Below are positions 53,001-62,765 of a stretch of DNA of 64,000 bases, piece by piece. Origin of the DNA: Ignisphaera sp. (GTDB lineage: Archaea > Thermoproteota > Thermoprotei_A > Sulfolobales > Ignisphaeraceae). The position numbers were made by a program, and so were the translations under genes. The stretch covers positions 1 to 64,000 of the forward strand of contig JAVYNU010000002.1 of assembly GCA_038735125.1 (NCBI GenBank). The letters run 5' to 3'. The notes below the pieces were generated by a model. The model had not been told where the DNA came from. It was given only the letters and a program-made list of their open reading frames with translations, and did no database searches. The first letter of the stretch is position 1. Each line of letters begins with the position of its first letter.

Positions 53001-54569
53001 ATGGAGAGTGGCTGGACTCCATTCAAGGAGTTTGACACTGTAGTCATAGTCAATTTTGGTGGTCAGTATGCTCACTTGATTGCTAGAAGGGTTAGGGAGC
53101 TCAATGTTTATAGCGAGATTGTCAATTACACTGATTTCAGTGTTGATGTTGTTGAGAGGATTAGGCCCAAGGCAATCATATTGTCTGGCGGGCCTAGCAG
53201 TATTATAGCATCTCCCAATCCTCCAGTAATAGGTGGCTGGGTACTTGATGTTGGTGTGCCTGTTCTAGGTATTTGCTATGGACATCAGCTTCTAGCCCAC
53301 TTGATTGGTGGTAGGGTTGAGAGAGGTGTTGGCGAGTATGGGAAAACAGAGATAGAGATTGTAGCACACAATGATATTTTTGCTGGTTGGGGCAAGAGAG
53401 AGTTTGTGTGGATGTCCCACAGCGACTATGTGGCTGAGGTTCCTAGGGACAAAGCCATTGCCTTGGCAAGATCTGTTGAAACAGGCTATATAGCAGCGTT
53501 TAAGCTTATCGATAGACCTGTATATGGTGTTCAGTTCCATCCAGAGGTTTACCACACTCCAAAGGGTAGGAAACTCATTGAAAATTTTGTTATGAGAATA
53601 GCTAAGGCTAGGCAAAACTGGAATCCGGGAAACATAATCGATCGGATTGTAGATGAAATTAAATCTGCTGTGGGAAGGGATGAGAAGGTCTTATGCGCAG
53701 TTAGTGGCGGTGTTGACTCAACTGTAACAGCTCTTCTACTGAAAAGAGCCATTGGAGATAGGCTAGTAGCTGTTTTTGTTAACCACGGTCTTCTTAGAGA
53801 GGATGAGGATAGAGAGGTTTTGAATATGCTTAGAGGCCTTGGTATTAACCCGATATACATCGATGCCTCGCAGAGGTTCTTGAAGGCACTCAAAGGTGTT
53901 AAAGATTGTGAGGAGAAGAGGAGGATCATAGGAGAACTATTTGCAGAAATATTCAAGGAGATCGCCGAAAGCGACAAAGATATAAAGTGGCTTGCCCAGG
54001 GAACAACATACCCAGATGTCATAGAAAGTGGTGGTGCAGTTGGCGCAGATAAGATCAAGAGCCATCACAATGTCGCTGGACTGCCAAAATGGCTAAATCT
54101 AAGGATTTTAGAGCCTATAAGACATCTATACAAAGATGAGGTGAGGAAACTGGCTATAGCGCTTGGAGTGCCAAGAGAATGGGCATATAGACACCCGTTT
54201 CCAGGCCCTGGACTAGCCGTTAGGATAATTGGTGAGGTAACAGAAGAGAAGCTGGCGATAGTCAGAAGGGCTTCTAAAATAGTTGAGGAAGAGCTGAAGA
54301 AGGAGGGGCTGTACGAGAGGGTTTGGCAAGCATTTGCAGTTGTTGGAGAGGATAGATGGGTTGGTGTAAAAGGAGATAGAAGAGAATTGGGATACATAGT
54401 TACTGTGAGGATTGTTGAAAGCGAAGATGCCATGACAGCTGATTGGAGCAAAATACCACTCGAAACTCTTGAAAGGATATCGAATAGAATAGCGCGGGAA
54501 ATACCCAGTGTAACGATGGTTACATATGCAATATCATCGAAACCCCCCTCAACAATAGAGCCATGCTAA
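53001..54569 (+). CDS. guaA: GMP synthase, fused glutaminase and ATP pyrophosphatase
   Basis: The 522-residue protein joins a class I glutamine amidotransferase domain (GICYGHQLLAHLIGG with the Cys nucleophile; FHPEVYHT for His/Glu), an ATP-PPase domain (SGGVDSTVTALL) and the GMPS dimerisation domain (HPFPGPGLAVR, PPSTIEPC-like end). It converts XMP to GMP. Many archaea split GuaA into two polypeptides; here it is fused. The codons near the start look shifted toward G+T, as in other plus-strand genes here. Confidence 0.95.
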   Translation: MESGWTPFKEFDTVVIVNFGGQYAHLIARRVRELNVYSEIVNYTDFSVDVVERIRPKAIILSGGPSSIIASPNPPVIGGWVLDVGVPVLGICYGHQLLAHLIGGRVERGVGEYGKTEIEIVAHNDIFAGWGKREFVWMSHSDYVAEVPRDKAIALARSVETGYIAAFKLIDRPVYGVQFHPEVYHTPKGRKLIENFVMRIAKARQNWNPGNIIDRIVDEIKSAVGRDEKVLCAVSGGVDSTVTALLLKRAIGDRLVAVFVNHGLLREDEDREVLNMLRGLGINPIYIDASQRFLKALKGVKDCEEKRRIIGELFAEIFKEIAESDKDIKWLAQGTTYPDVIESGGAVGADKIKSHHNVAGLPKWLNLRILEPIRHLYKDEVRKLAIALGVPREWAYRHPFPGPGLAVRIIGEVTEEKLAIVRRASKIVEEELKKEGLYERVWQAFAVVGEDRWVGVKGDRRELGYIVTVRIVESEDAMTADWSKIPLETLERISNRIAREIPSVTMVTYAISSKPPSTIEPC

Positions 54570-54648
54570 AACAGTAGAGCTAAGGAGTGCATAAGACTTT
54601 TTGCTAGGTTAGACATTCTGCAGCGGTAAAAGATCTGCGAGAGTGGCT

Positions 54649-55416
54649 ATGCTATACGAGATTTACAATGGTATCTACGGCGTCGATGATCTTCCCATAG
54701 CCTATCTCTCTACCGGTAGCTTGAAATCTCTTGTTGTTGCCGATATCCATCTCGGTTTTGAGGAGTATATGGCTACGAAGGGGGTTTACATTCCTAGAAT
54801 GCAGTTAAACAAGGCTATAGATATCATTGAAAAGGCTCTGAACACAGTAAATGTGGATACACTCATTATTGTTGGGGATATAAAGCATTTGTTCGACAAG
54901 CTTGGTAGAAGAGAGACTAGGGATCTCCATGAGTTTATCCTCTACGTCAAGAAGAGATTCAATAGAGTTGTTCTGGTGAGGGGAAACCACGACAACTTCA
55001 TATACTCTCTGTCGCAGAGATATGGGATAGAGTTTTATGAGACTATGGAGTTTGGAAACATACTTTTTGTTCATGGACATAAGAAATTGGAGTTGGAGGA
55101 CAACACAAAGCTAATTATAATGGGCCATGAACATCCAAGCATAGCGTTAAAAGATCCTGTCACAGAATCTGTTACAAAGCTTCCATGTTTTCTGAGGATA
55201 CCATTTCAGAACGGGTCAACGGCTATTGTGCTACCTGCAGCAGGAGCTTATCAAACGGGTACATCTGTTTCAACATCGCCTGAAAGTTACTTGTCTCCAA
55301 TTATAAAGAGATTTGGTGTTTTACGAGATGCAAAGCCTTTTGCAATAGTCGAGAATGAAGGTTTGTTCGAGCTTCCAACGCTATCTGCCGTAGAAGATCT
55401 TTTAGCAATGTTTTAA
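54649..55416 (+). CDS. Calcineurin-like metallophosphoesterase
   Basis: The 255-residue protein has VVADIHLG, IIVGDIKHLFD, VVLVRGNHDN, LFVHGHKKL and IIMGHEHPS, the five metal-binding blocks of the COG1407 phosphoesterase family. The second block has GDIKH in place of the commoner GDLKH, still metal-competent. Substrate is unknown; in some archaea the family is placed next to DNA-repair helicases. The ATG at 54649 or a GTG at 54643 may start it. Confidence 0.85.
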   Translation: MLYEIYNGIYGVDDLPIAYLSTGSLKSLVVADIHLGFEEYMATKGVYIPRMQLNKAIDIIEKALNTVNVDTLIIVGDIKHLFDKLGRRETRDLHEFILYVKKRFNRVVLVRGNHDNFIYSLSQRYGIEFYETMEFGNILFVHGHKKLELEDNTKLIIMGHEHPSIALKDPVTESVTKLPCFLRIPFQNGSTAIVLPAAGAYQTGTSVSTSPESYLSPIIKRFGVLRDAKPFAIVENEGLFELPTLSAVEDLLAMF

Positions 55417-55458
55417 TTCATTGGCATAATTTAAAAAGAGCTTATAAACCCTGTTAAG

Positions 55459-55470
55459 GGTATATAAGTT
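55459..55470 (+). promoter_or_regulatory. TATA box of the TBP gene
   Basis: GGTATATAAGTT would place initiation near 55490, almost exactly at the first codon of the long TBP frame. A second TATA-like GCTTATAAAC lies about 20 bases upstream at 55440-55449. Confidence 0.45.
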
Positions 55471-55487
55471 TGAGTTAAAAAACTTGA

Positions 55488-56207
55488 ATTGAGAGTGAGA
55501 TTATTTCATCTCTAGATTCCTATTATAAACAATTTTATGAGAAATATCTCCTAGATCTAAACAACCCATTCATAAATGTTAAGGTTGAGAATATAGTTGC
55601 CACAGTATCAATAGGTCAGAACATAGATCTAGACTACCTTGACAAGGTACTGCCAAATGTTGAGTACGATCCGGAGCAGTTTCCAGGGCTTGTACTGAGA
55701 ATGGACAATCCAAAGGTTACAGCACTTGTCTTCAGATCTGGGAGAATGGTTGTTACAGGTGCTAAGAGCACTCCAATGCTTATAAGAGCTGTGAAGAAGA
55801 TAATTAAAATGCTTCTAAAATACTATGTTACAATATCGTCCAAGCCGAGGATACAGATACAAAACATTGTAGCATCTGCAAACATTGGTTCAGAGGTTAT
55901 GCTAGAGAAGGTTGCTTTCCTATTGGAGAACACAATGTATGAACCAGAGCAGTTCCCAGGCCTCATATACAGAATGAGCGATCCTCATGTCGTTCTACTT
56001 ATATTCAGTAGTGGGAAGATGGTTATAACAGGTGCGAAAAGCGAGGATGAAGTATTTCTAGCAGTTAGAAATGTCTTTATTAAGCTCAGAGATCTTGGGT
56101 GCTTGAGGGAAACCAAGAAAGAAGAAGAAATTTTGTCGGAGGAGCTAGAATCAATTGAAAGTGGAAGAAGCAAGAAGAAATTAACGCTAAGAGACTTGGA
56201 GATCTAG
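55488..56207 (+). CDS. tbp: TATA-binding protein (TBP) with non-canonical start
   Basis: TBP is a two-repeat saddle: repeat 1 ([13 protein letters not shown] ... [13 protein letters not shown] ... [18 protein letters not shown]) and repeat 2 ([13 protein letters not shown] ... [13 protein letters not shown] ... [18 protein letters not shown]), then an acidic tail rich in Glu and a basic end. The first repeat begins at 55578, but no ATG, GTG or TTG lies in frame between the TGA at 55485-55487 and ATG 55701, which is inside repeat 1. I annotate from ATT at 55488 (239 residues); ATT at 55500 or 55503 or ATA at 55572 are alternatives. An N-terminal stretch of about 30 residues precedes the saddle. 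Confidence 0.9.
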   Translation: MESEIISSLDSYYKQFYEKYLLDLNNPFINVKVENIVATVSIGQNIDLDYLDKVLPNVEYDPEQFPGLVLRMDNPKVTALVFRSGRMVVTGAKSTPMLIRAVKKIIKMLLKYYVTISSKPRIQIQNIVASANIGSEVMLEKVAFLLENTMYEPEQFPGLIYRMSDPHVVLLIFSSGKMVITGAKSEDEVFLAVRNVFIKLRDLGCLRETKKEEEILSEELESIESGRSKKKLTLRDLEI

Positions 56208-57685
56208 CCTCTTTTTCCATATCTGCTCCAAATACCCACAGCATCAATATCCATACCACTAACTTTTTCGCTAACCAAATCAATTCTGGTGGCAGCTGGT
56301 ATTGGCACCCACTCCCCAAGCAATATGGCCTCTCCAATGTTGAGACCTGGTAGCTCCTCCATAACATCCTGCATAACGGGCTCACAATACTTGGCTATAT
56401 ATGCCTGGTCCTCTGGATGAACTATTCGAAGAATTGCTAGATTTCCTAACTGGCTAAGGATGGTTGGGTCTAATCCCCTGGGTCTCTGAGACACTATAAC
56501 AAGCCCCAAACCAAATTTTCTACCCTCTCTAGCCACAAGCGATGCACTATACTTTGTAGCTGTTTCTTCATCTGCAGGTATGAAAACATGGGCCTCTTCT
56601 ATAACCGCTATAAGTGGTGTTGGAAATCCTCTTGAACCATTGCTCCACACACTAGCCTTCCTAGCCTCCAAGAGTCTTGATAGCCAATGCGCTATCACAG
56701 CATCGGCGTGGTTTAGATGCAACTCACTTAAATCAACAACATTTATAGAGCCTACAACTATCCTGTCCATGACATCACCTGAATCCTCTTTGAGAATTCT
56801 CTTCAAAAAGTTTTCATAGACAGTTAGAGAGTCTAGAACCTTTTGGGCAGAGATACCGTATCTTGCAACCCTCCCCTGAACGCATCTCTTCATGACATTG
56901 AAAAACTCCTTAGCTGATTCTAGATCAATTGAATCCAAACACTCTTTGAGCACCATTCTCTGTCTAGTTGCATTCCTCGGTATGTTCAAAAGTCTTGCAA
57001 GCTCATCTAGGGTTAGCCTCAAAGGGTCTAGAACAGGCTTTATCAAAGTGGTGTTTCTAAGCGATGTGTATTCCCCGTGGTAATCGAATATAACTATGGT
57101 TCCCCCCAATTCCTCAACCCTCTTAGCAATCAATGCAACGAGGTTGCTCTTTCCCATTCCAGTCATCGCAAGCACACCTAAATGCCTAGAGACAATTTTG
57201 TTGATATTCACCCTAACCTCTGTCTCTGGCTCTCTCAGAAGCGCGCCAATCCTCACATAGCCATGTCTCCTTGGGCTAAACACAGTCTCTAAAACAGTTT
57301 TTGGGGCTTTGTACACCTCTGTCCCTGGTGGGGGCGGTATAGCAGGTATGTGGAGCTTGTGGCCATTGTCTTCCATAGAGCCTAGAATCTTAATCACGCC
57401 CCTATGGTAGAAAAGCCTCTCGCCAACTCTCACACTCTTAACAAGTCTCTCAACATCTCGAGGATCAATTAGATCCCTTGATATAATAGTGCTGCCAGTT
57501 ATAGAGTTTGCAACAAATGCTAGCACCCTATACCCATGATACTCCATATACAAGTATTCGCCCATTGCAAGAGGTCTAAAAGCTAGGATCTCTGCTCTAT
57601 AGGGCTTAGACTCTCCAACCACATAGCCAACAACCTCGCCATCCCCAGTAGTATCCCCCAACTCTACAAGTTTTTGTAAAGCCAT
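56204..57685 (-). CDS. herA: HerA DNA translocase
   Basis: The 493-residue protein has an N-terminal HAS-barrel-like beta domain (about 1-130), then a FtsK/HerA ATPase: Walker A TGMGKSNL and Walker [13 protein letters not shown], with a late [14 protein letters not shown] sensor region. HerA forms a hexameric pump that, with the NurA nuclease, resects DNA ends at double-strand breaks together with Mre11-Rad50. It overlaps the TBP gene by 4 bases convergently and follows nurA by 11 bases. Confidence 0.93.
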   Translation of the reverse strand: MALQKLVELGDTTGDGEVVGYVVGESKPYRAEILAFRPLAMGEYLYMEYHGYRVLAFVANSITGSTIISRDLIDPRDVERLVKSVRVGERLFYHRGVIKILGSMEDNGHKLHIPAIPPPPGTEVYKAPKTVLETVFSPRRHGYVRIGALLREPETEVRVNINKIVSRHLGVLAMTGMGKSNLVALIAKRVEELGGTIVIFDYHGEYTSLRNTTLIKPVLDPLRLTLDELARLLNIPRNATRQRMVLKECLDSIDLESAKEFFNVMKRCVQGRVARYGISAQKVLDSLTVYENFLKRILKEDSGDVMDRIVVGSINVVDLSELHLNHADAVIAHWLSRLLEARKASVWSNGSRGFPTPLIAVIEEAHVFIPADEETATKYSASLVAREGRKFGLGLVIVSQRPRGLDPTILSQLGNLAILRIVHPEDQAYIAKYCEPVMQDVMEELPGLNIGEAILLGEWVPIPAATRIDLVSEKVSGMDIDAVGIWSRYGKRG

Positions 57686-57696
57686 TACCCGATCAC

Positions 57697-58680
57697 CTAC
57701 AGAGGCTCTCTGTCATATGGATCAGAGGAAATGCCTAGTACAGTAGCTATTCTCTCAACATCTCCAATACTGACACGAGCTATTTGGTCTGCCCTCATAA
57801 GTGGGTAGGGGTAGCCAGAGACTATGTATTGCGATAGAACATCTATTAAATGTTTAATTCTAGGCTCTACTGGTTCACCAGCTTCCCCAACAAACTCTAT
57901 TCTGTATATTCTCGAAAATGGCTCGAATCTAGCATAAGACATGTAGATGGTGGCATCAATACCTGTAACTCTCTTTACACTCTGTCTAAAAGTTTTTGCT
58001 GCTACTGCAATGCCTATATGTCTAGAGTTGGTCAGATCCACAGGTTTTGTGTATCCAGGCATGCCATCGGTATATCTCTCAAAATAGTATATATCCCCTT
58101 TGACTAGGCCGAGAACATCTTTAGCTGTAGAGTTCTTTGAAATGAAGAATACTTTGCTTGGATATAGAGAAAGTGTTATTAGCAAGTTATTCAAAACATC
58201 TTTGATGTTAAATCCCTTTGCTTCAACAAGCTCGTTACCCCCATCAAATAGAGCCTTTCTAATCTTGGAGAAAACAGCTATTAGACTACCATCAATCAAA
58301 GCAATGTCAGTATTTTGAATGAGTTGGTATACAAAATCTATTTCTCTTATTGATGAGAGTAGAGAAAGATCATACTCTATATTGCTACTGGATATAACAT
58401 CTATATCGACTACCCCATTGCTTATCTCCTCGCTACTACCATCTATAGAAACCCATACAGTGTTCTGGATATAGAGTGCATATCCTCGGAACTCCCTATA
58501 GTTGTATCCGCTATCAATTGCCGTTATCTTATGTCTCTTTTGGTAAGAGTTTCGATAGCCCTTATAGAAAACCCACATAGACTTGACATTTCTAGCAACA
58601 TCAAAACTTATTACCTCATCAACCTTACTTCTGATAGCACCAAAATATGTTAGTGCAAAGTCGAGGGCATTTGAAAGCAC
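57697..58680 (-). CDS. nurA: NurA 5'-3' nuclease
   Basis: The 327-residue protein has the NurA metal-site strands ITAIDSGYNYREFRG and IALIDGSLIAV and a C-terminal GYPYPLMRADQIARVS that ends the RNase-H-like domain. NurA works with HerA in end resection. The order nurA-herA in one operon is the common crenarchaeal arrangement; Mre11 and Rad50 are not in the window. Confidence 0.9.
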   Translation of the reverse strand: MLSNALDFALTYFGAIRSKVDEVISFDVARNVKSMWVFYKGYRNSYQKRHKITAIDSGYNYREFRGYALYIQNTVWVSIDGSSEEISNGVVDIDVISSSNIEYDLSLLSSIREIDFVYQLIQNTDIALIDGSLIAVFSKIRKALFDGGNELVEAKGFNIKDVLNNLLITLSLYPSKVFFISKNSTAKDVLGLVKGDIYYFERYTDGMPGYTKPVDLTNSRHIGIAVAAKTFRQSVKRVTGIDATIYMSYARFEPFSRIYRIEFVGEAGEPVEPRIKHLIDVLSQYIVSGYPYPLMRADQIARVSIGDVERIATVLGISSDPYDREPL

Positions 58681-58768
58681 ATTTATCAGCCATGGTAATA
58701 CTTGTGAACTACTACAGTATTATTTAATTGAGTGGAAGATTATAAAGGAGAGAGATAACCGAAAATGA

Positions 58769-59350
58769 ATGAGGATGCTAAAAGTGAAGATAGTTGAATG
58801 TGGCATAGAATGTTTAGACACGGTCAAAGCTATCCTTGTTAAAAATATGGGGTGGTATCAAGCCTACTTTGCTGCAGCATGTTTAGAGCTAGGAAGGTGT
58901 AGGGCGTTGGTAGCCTTGGTTAATAATGTTGAGGTAGGGTCGCTATTATTCTATGAGGCTAAGCTTAGCCCAAGCAACTTAGTTGTTATCTACTATGTGG
59001 CTGTTGAGGAAATGTATAGAGGAAGAGGTATAGGCAAAGCCCTTGTATCCTCAGCTGAGTACATTTCTGATGGTAGCATGTATATAGCTACTACACATAG
59101 AGATAATGTGGCATCGAGAAAGATGTTCAAGGATCTTGACTATAGCGAGATACCTTTTGAGCATCTCAAAGAAAGCACCATAGACTTTTTAGAAAGGCTT
59201 GCATGCTCATATGAAGACGACATTGTCTTGTATAAAGGGCATCTAGAGCTAGATTACCTAGCATCACTATCTCTAAATAGGGTTGTTGCTAAGCAGTTGT
59301 GGAAAGAGCTTTGCTTCAATCCTTGGAAAAGAATCAGGCATAAGCACTAA
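58769..59350 (+). CDS. GNAT-family N-acetyltransferase
   Basis: The 193-residue protein holds the acetyl-CoA pyrophosphate loop YRGRGIGKALVSSA and the preceding strand NLVVIYYVAVEE, with RDNVASRKMFKDLDY as helix alpha-4. The last 60 residues are helical and basic. Several ATGs lie within a few codons; the first after the AGGAGAG-like sequence at 58746 is used. Substrate unknown. Divergent from nurA. Confidence 0.75.
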   Translation: MRMLKVKIVECGIECLDTVKAILVKNMGWYQAYFAAACLELGRCRALVALVNNVEVGSLLFYEAKLSPSNLVVIYYVAVEEMYRGRGIGKALVSSAEYISDGSMYIATTHRDNVASRKMFKDLDYSEIPFEHLKESTIDFLERLACSYEDDIVLYKGHLELDYLASLSLNRVVAKQLWKELCFNPWKRIRHKH

Positions 59351-59374
59351 ATACCCCCAAACAGAAATCGAAAA

Positions 59375-59686
59375 TTATCCTATTTTGAGAAGCTTCTCTA
59401 CGGTCTCTAGAAACTTTTCTTTGTGTAAATCAATTATGTACTCTCCTCTTAAAGCATACTCCAGAACATCTCTATGCATCTCAAATATCTTCTCAGCGCA
59501 AACCAGATCCTTGCTACATGACTGTGGATCCACATAGAAAAAGTTCTCTATCCAAGTTAATGAGAATATTAGCAACCTATAGTCTAGCTCATCATCTGAT
59601 TCTAGACACAAGACCCTATACCTCGAACATATCTCCTTAGCTATATTCACAAGCTCTTGCTTCTCATTTTCCACCGCTTGCACCAA
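59375..59686 (-). CDS. Unknown small helical protein
   Basis: The 103-residue acidic protein is helical, with four cysteines (CSRYRVLC, CSKDLVC). No motif recognised. It lies just past the convergent GNAT gene and upstream is another unknown gene on the same strand. Confidence 0.55.
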   Translation of the reverse strand: MVQAVENEKQELVNIAKEICSRYRVLCLESDDELDYRLLIFSLTWIENFFYVDPQSCSKDLVCAEKIFEMHRDVLEYALRGEYIIDLHKEKFLETVEKLLKIG

Positions 59687-59757
59687 GTTTATTGTTTGTA
59701 CTCCTAAAGTAGCTATTATCTAAGGCTATATATAAGTTTTTGAACCTATTTGAAAGG

Positions 59758-60264
59758 CTAAACTTCAAATGTATTTGCAATGTTTTGAATAAATTTAATA
59801 AGACTGGAAATAGACTCTCTTAATAATTCTCTCCAGGCAGTATTGGAGTTGAGGTATATTTCTACATGTTTTGCTGCCTCAGCAGGAATATCATCTCCAT
59901 ATATACTAAGTTTTTTGATGATCTCATAATCAACCGGTATGTAGATTATTGGCTCTATCGGTGCCATCCAGACACCCTTTTCCTTTGCCTTCAGTAGTGC
60001 TTCTATAACTTCTCTATCACTTGCATTGTCTTTAAGATCCATTAAGGCAGCATAGTGATGGTCTATGTAGTGCATTACGAAAACTGCTTTCAGAATCCCA
60101 TCCTGTCTGCATGTGTATAAGCCATATTCCGATGAATCTGGCAGTACTGTATGTGCTTCTTCATCTACAGTGCATCCGATATTCCTCAAATATTCTAGGA
60201 ACTTTAAACCATTTTTAGCGTCTACAAAGGATATTAGCATAGACACCACGAAATTGTTTAACAA
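59758..60264 (-). CDS. Unknown protein, about 168 residues
   Basis: The 168-residue protein has a beta-alpha-beta start (DAKNGLKFLEYLRNIG) and a strongly acidic helical middle, with a WMAPIEPIIYIPVDYE segment resembling a strand-loop-strand. No family recognised. It is divergent from moaC with only 20 bases between the starts, so the two may share a regulatory region. A second ATG at 60240 is possible. Confidence 0.55.
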   Translation of the reverse strand: MLNNFVVSMLISFVDAKNGLKFLEYLRNIGCTVDEEAHTVLPDSSEYGLYTCRQDGILKAVFVMHYIDHHYAALMDLKDNASDREVIEALLKAKEKGVWMAPIEPIIYIPVDYEIIKKLSIYGDDIPAEAAKHVEIYLNSNTAWRELLRESISSLIKFIQNIANTFEV

Positions 60265-60284
60265 GTTTTCAGAGGTTAAAATCT

Positions 60285-60725
60285 ATGTCTGTAAAAATGG
60301 TTGATGTAAGCGAAAAACCAGAGGTTTTTAGAGAAGCTGTTGCAAGAGGGTGTATAAAGCTTAGGAGAGAAACTGTTGAGAGGATTGGGAATAGAGAGGT
60401 TGAGAAAGGCGATGTTATAGTAGCATCATCTCTCGTGGCAATATCATCCGCCAAGCTAGCGCATATGATATTGCCTTTTTGCCACCCCATAAAGATAGAC
60501 TATGTGGAGCCCAGGATTTGGCTAGAGGATGAAAGGCTTTGTATAGAGGTTTTGGTTAAAACTCGTGAGAGAACAGGTGTGGAGATGGAGGCTCTAACAG
60601 CTGTTTCAATAGCTCTTCTGAATGTATGGGATATGGTTAAGAAGTATGAAAAGGATGAGAAGGGCCAATATCCATACACAGAAATTGAGAGTATTAGAGT
60701 TGTTGAAAAAGTGAAAAAGAGTTGA
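60285..60725 (+). CDS. moaC: Cyclic pyranopterin monophosphate synthase MoaC
   Basis: The 146-residue protein has MVDVSEKP at the start, KIDYVE, and the signature TGVEMEALTAVSIALLNVWD followed by MVKKYEKD. MoaC converts the MoaA product to cPMP, the precursor of molybdopterin/tungstopterin. Length is normal for archaea. It is convergent to the fae gene with 3 bases between stops. Together with the MobB-like gene at 37220 it indicates a pterin cofactor pathway, probably for tungsten enzymes in a hyperthermophile. Confidence 0.93.
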   Translation: MSVKMVDVSEKPEVFREAVARGCIKLRRETVERIGNREVEKGDVIVASSLVAISSAKLAHMILPFCHPIKIDYVEPRIWLEDERLCIEVLVKTRERTGVEMEALTAVSIALLNVWDMVKKYEKDEKGQYPYTEIESIRVVEKVKKS

Positions 60726-60728
60726 TTT

Positions 60729-61241
60729 TCACTTCTTTGGCTTGTAGAAGGGGTGCGCAACAGTATCTTTCTTCGCAAGTATTTCATCTATCTTTGGCTC
60801 TCCCTCCATGGCTCTCTTAATAGCTAGCTTCGTAGCTTCGTAATTGAATTTAAACACCTTGTCAGGGTCTTTAGCAGCTGGATGAACAAACACCCCACAG
60901 ATTATCACAACATCTTCAACAATATCCTTTGGTATAATGCCCTCGGCAACGGCATCAGCAACAGCTTTTGCAACAGCATACTGAGCTGCACCAAAAACCA
61001 GCTCTGCCTGCTTCAAATTCTTTATAGTCACCTTGGGGACTATCAGTGTAACAGGCTTGACAAGAAGATTTGGTGTTAGAACAGCAAACAGCTTTGTGTG
61101 TCCATATGTCTGGTGGGCTAGACCAAATGCAAAGCCTATGCCTGCAGGTCCATCTTTATCCCCTATAATCAAGTCTATGTGGGCAATCTCAGGCTCTTCG
61201 CCAACAAGAGCCTCCCCAAATCTAATACCTATTTTTGCCAT
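60729..61241 (-). CDS. fae: Formaldehyde-activating enzyme (Fae) homologue
   Basis: The 170-residue protein has EIAHIDLIIG with the catalytic His, GFAFGLAHQTYGHTKLFAVLTPN and KNLKQAELVFGAAQYAVAKAV, hallmarks of Fae. In methylotrophs and methanogens Fae joins formaldehyde to tetrahydromethanopterin; in some archaea it is fused to Hps for ribulose-monophosphate chemistry. No hps or methanopterin gene is in the window, so the physiological role here is open (formaldehyde removal is plausible). ATG 61241 is used; three more residues are possible. Confidence 0.85.
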   Translation of the reverse strand: MAKIGIRFGEALVGEEPEIAHIDLIIGDKDGPAGIGFAFGLAHQTYGHTKLFAVLTPNLLVKPVTLIVPKVTIKNLKQAELVFGAAQYAVAKAVADAVAEGIIPKDIVEDVVIICGVFVHPAAKDPDKVFKFNYEATKLAIKRAMEGEPKIDEILAKKDTVAHPFYKPKK

Positions 61242-61320
61242 ACAACTCACACCCTCTATAAAAGTTTATTCAAAAACCTATATAAAAATCTTTGTACAAC
61301 ATGGACTTTACTTTATTGAG

Positions 61321-62334
61321 CTACGATTTTTTTATCGGGTAGATGAAATCCCCTGTATCACCAACATATAGTCTATATTTAGTAGGGCCATCACCGTATC
61401 TAAGCAATTCGACGGATCCTCTGGCCAAGACGATGTCGCCTTTCTTAGCTATTTCGTTGAATCTCCCCCTAAGACTATAGACCTCTTCAACGTTGGTAAT
61501 AGTGCCTTCTATGAACTCCTCTACCTCTACCTTATATCTACATGGAGTGAATATTGAATCTGAATCATCTTCTATTCTAAGCTTTAGAGTTGCTACACCG
61601 ATTTTTGTACATGTGTAGGAACTGTACATATCGTCTTTCTCAGGCTCTTTCACCAATCTAATAAAGTATTTTCTTCCTCTGAATAAGCCTTCCAAAACCC
61701 TCTTAGACTCTATCTCAGCGAATTTCTCAAATGGTATAGGGGTCTCGGACACCCTCTCCCTATACAGCTCTCGCAAAGCATCACCAGAGTACTTCGCAAA
61801 GCCAAGGCTCTTATCGTTAACAACATCTTGTAGAAATCTATACATTTTGATGGAGTCGCGCCAGCCATAGACAACAATGTCGATGTCTGAGTCGCGAGTG
61901 TGCAGATCCGCTAGAATAGATCCTGAGATACCAATGTTCCTAACGCCGCCAACTTCATTGGCGAGCAGTATAAACTCTCTAACACTTCTAATAACATCGT
62001 CTTCGACTGCTCTATATGATAATATTTCTTCGGCTTTTTCAAGAGGATTCAAAACTGTTTCTATGTCGCTTAGGGGGACTGTGGGGACTGGCCGGCAGAA
62101 GAAACTATCGTGGGCTATGTAACGGGGGTAGCTATTGAGTAGATACATCGTCTCATTGTCTACACCAGGGATTTTCGCATATCTAAGCCCGGATGGGTGT
62201 ATCCTATCCCCATCGCTTCTAGGTATATACTTGGGAAAGGCCACAACCTTGTTTGGCGGATGGGAAACCCCCTTGACATAGAATATGGACTTGTCTCTCA
62301 GAAGCAGGTAAAAGCCTTCAACAAGTCCGAACAC
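61321..62334 (-). CDS. Predicted nucleotidyltransferase (Pol-beta fold)
   Basis: The 337-residue protein has the nucleotidyltransferase signature GISGSILADLHTRDSDIDIV (GS...DxD) in its middle. An N-terminal 110 residues and a C-terminal beta-rich 90 residues flank it. The combination resembles an archaeal family of predicted nucleotidyltransferases (COG2413-like). Divergent from the truncated fucosidase gene. Function unknown. Confidence 0.7.
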   Translation of the reverse strand: MFGLVEGFYLLLRDKSIFYVKGVSHPPNKVVAFPKYIPRSDGDRIHPSGLRYAKIPGVDNETMYLLNSYPRYIAHDSFFCRPVPTVPLSDIETVLNPLEKAEEILSYRAVEDDVIRSVREFILLANEVGGVRNIGISGSILADLHTRDSDIDIVVYGWRDSIKMYRFLQDVVNDKSLGFAKYSGDALRELYRERVSETPIPFEKFAEIESKRVLEGLFRGRKYFIRLVKEPEKDDMYSSYTCTKIGVATLKLRIEDDSDSIFTPCRYKVEVEEFIEGTITNVEEVYSLRGRFNEIAKKGDIVLARGSVELLRYGDGPTKYRLYVGDTGDFIYPIKKS

Positions 62335-62404
62335 CGTTAAACACCCTTTTCAGCTATCTAGCATCTGGGCTTATTAATAATTGGTATCGATAAGTCGCTG
62401 GGAT

Positions 62405-62710
62405 ATGGCTATGAGCCCCGAGGAGATCTTGTCCACTATTCCAGCCCCTGTGAAAGGGTCTTTCAAGCCGTCATGGGATTCACTAAGCATGTATAAGGTT
62501 CCAAAGTGGTTCACAGACTCGAGATTCGGCATATTCATTCACTGGGGAGCATATTCTGTACCTGCCTTTGGTAACGGGTGGTACCCTAGAAACATGTACG
62601 ACCCTTCACAACCAGAGTACGAGTATCATCTAAAGAACTTTGGCCCCCACAGAGATTTTGGATACAAAGACTTTATACCCATGTTCACAGCCGTAGCAAA
62701 ATTTATATGA
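62405..62710 (+). pseudogene. Alpha-L-fucosidase (GH29) N-terminal fragment, interrupted
   Basis: The first 100 codons are an intact GH29 start: PKWFTDSRFGIFIHWGAYSV, GNGWYPRNMYD and the GYKDFIPMFTA helix. GH29 enzymes have 400-500 residues; here the frame ends in VAKFI and a TGA right after FTA, exactly where an IS605-like element with a 47-aa gene and tnpB follows. The rest of the enzyme would lie beyond the right end of that element, outside the window. Fucosidase activity is probably lost. Start ATG 62405. Confidence 0.85.
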
Positions 62711-62765
62711 CTGCATATAAAAGCATGCTCTTCGTAACTTAGCTTATGTCTCTATTTGATTATTT

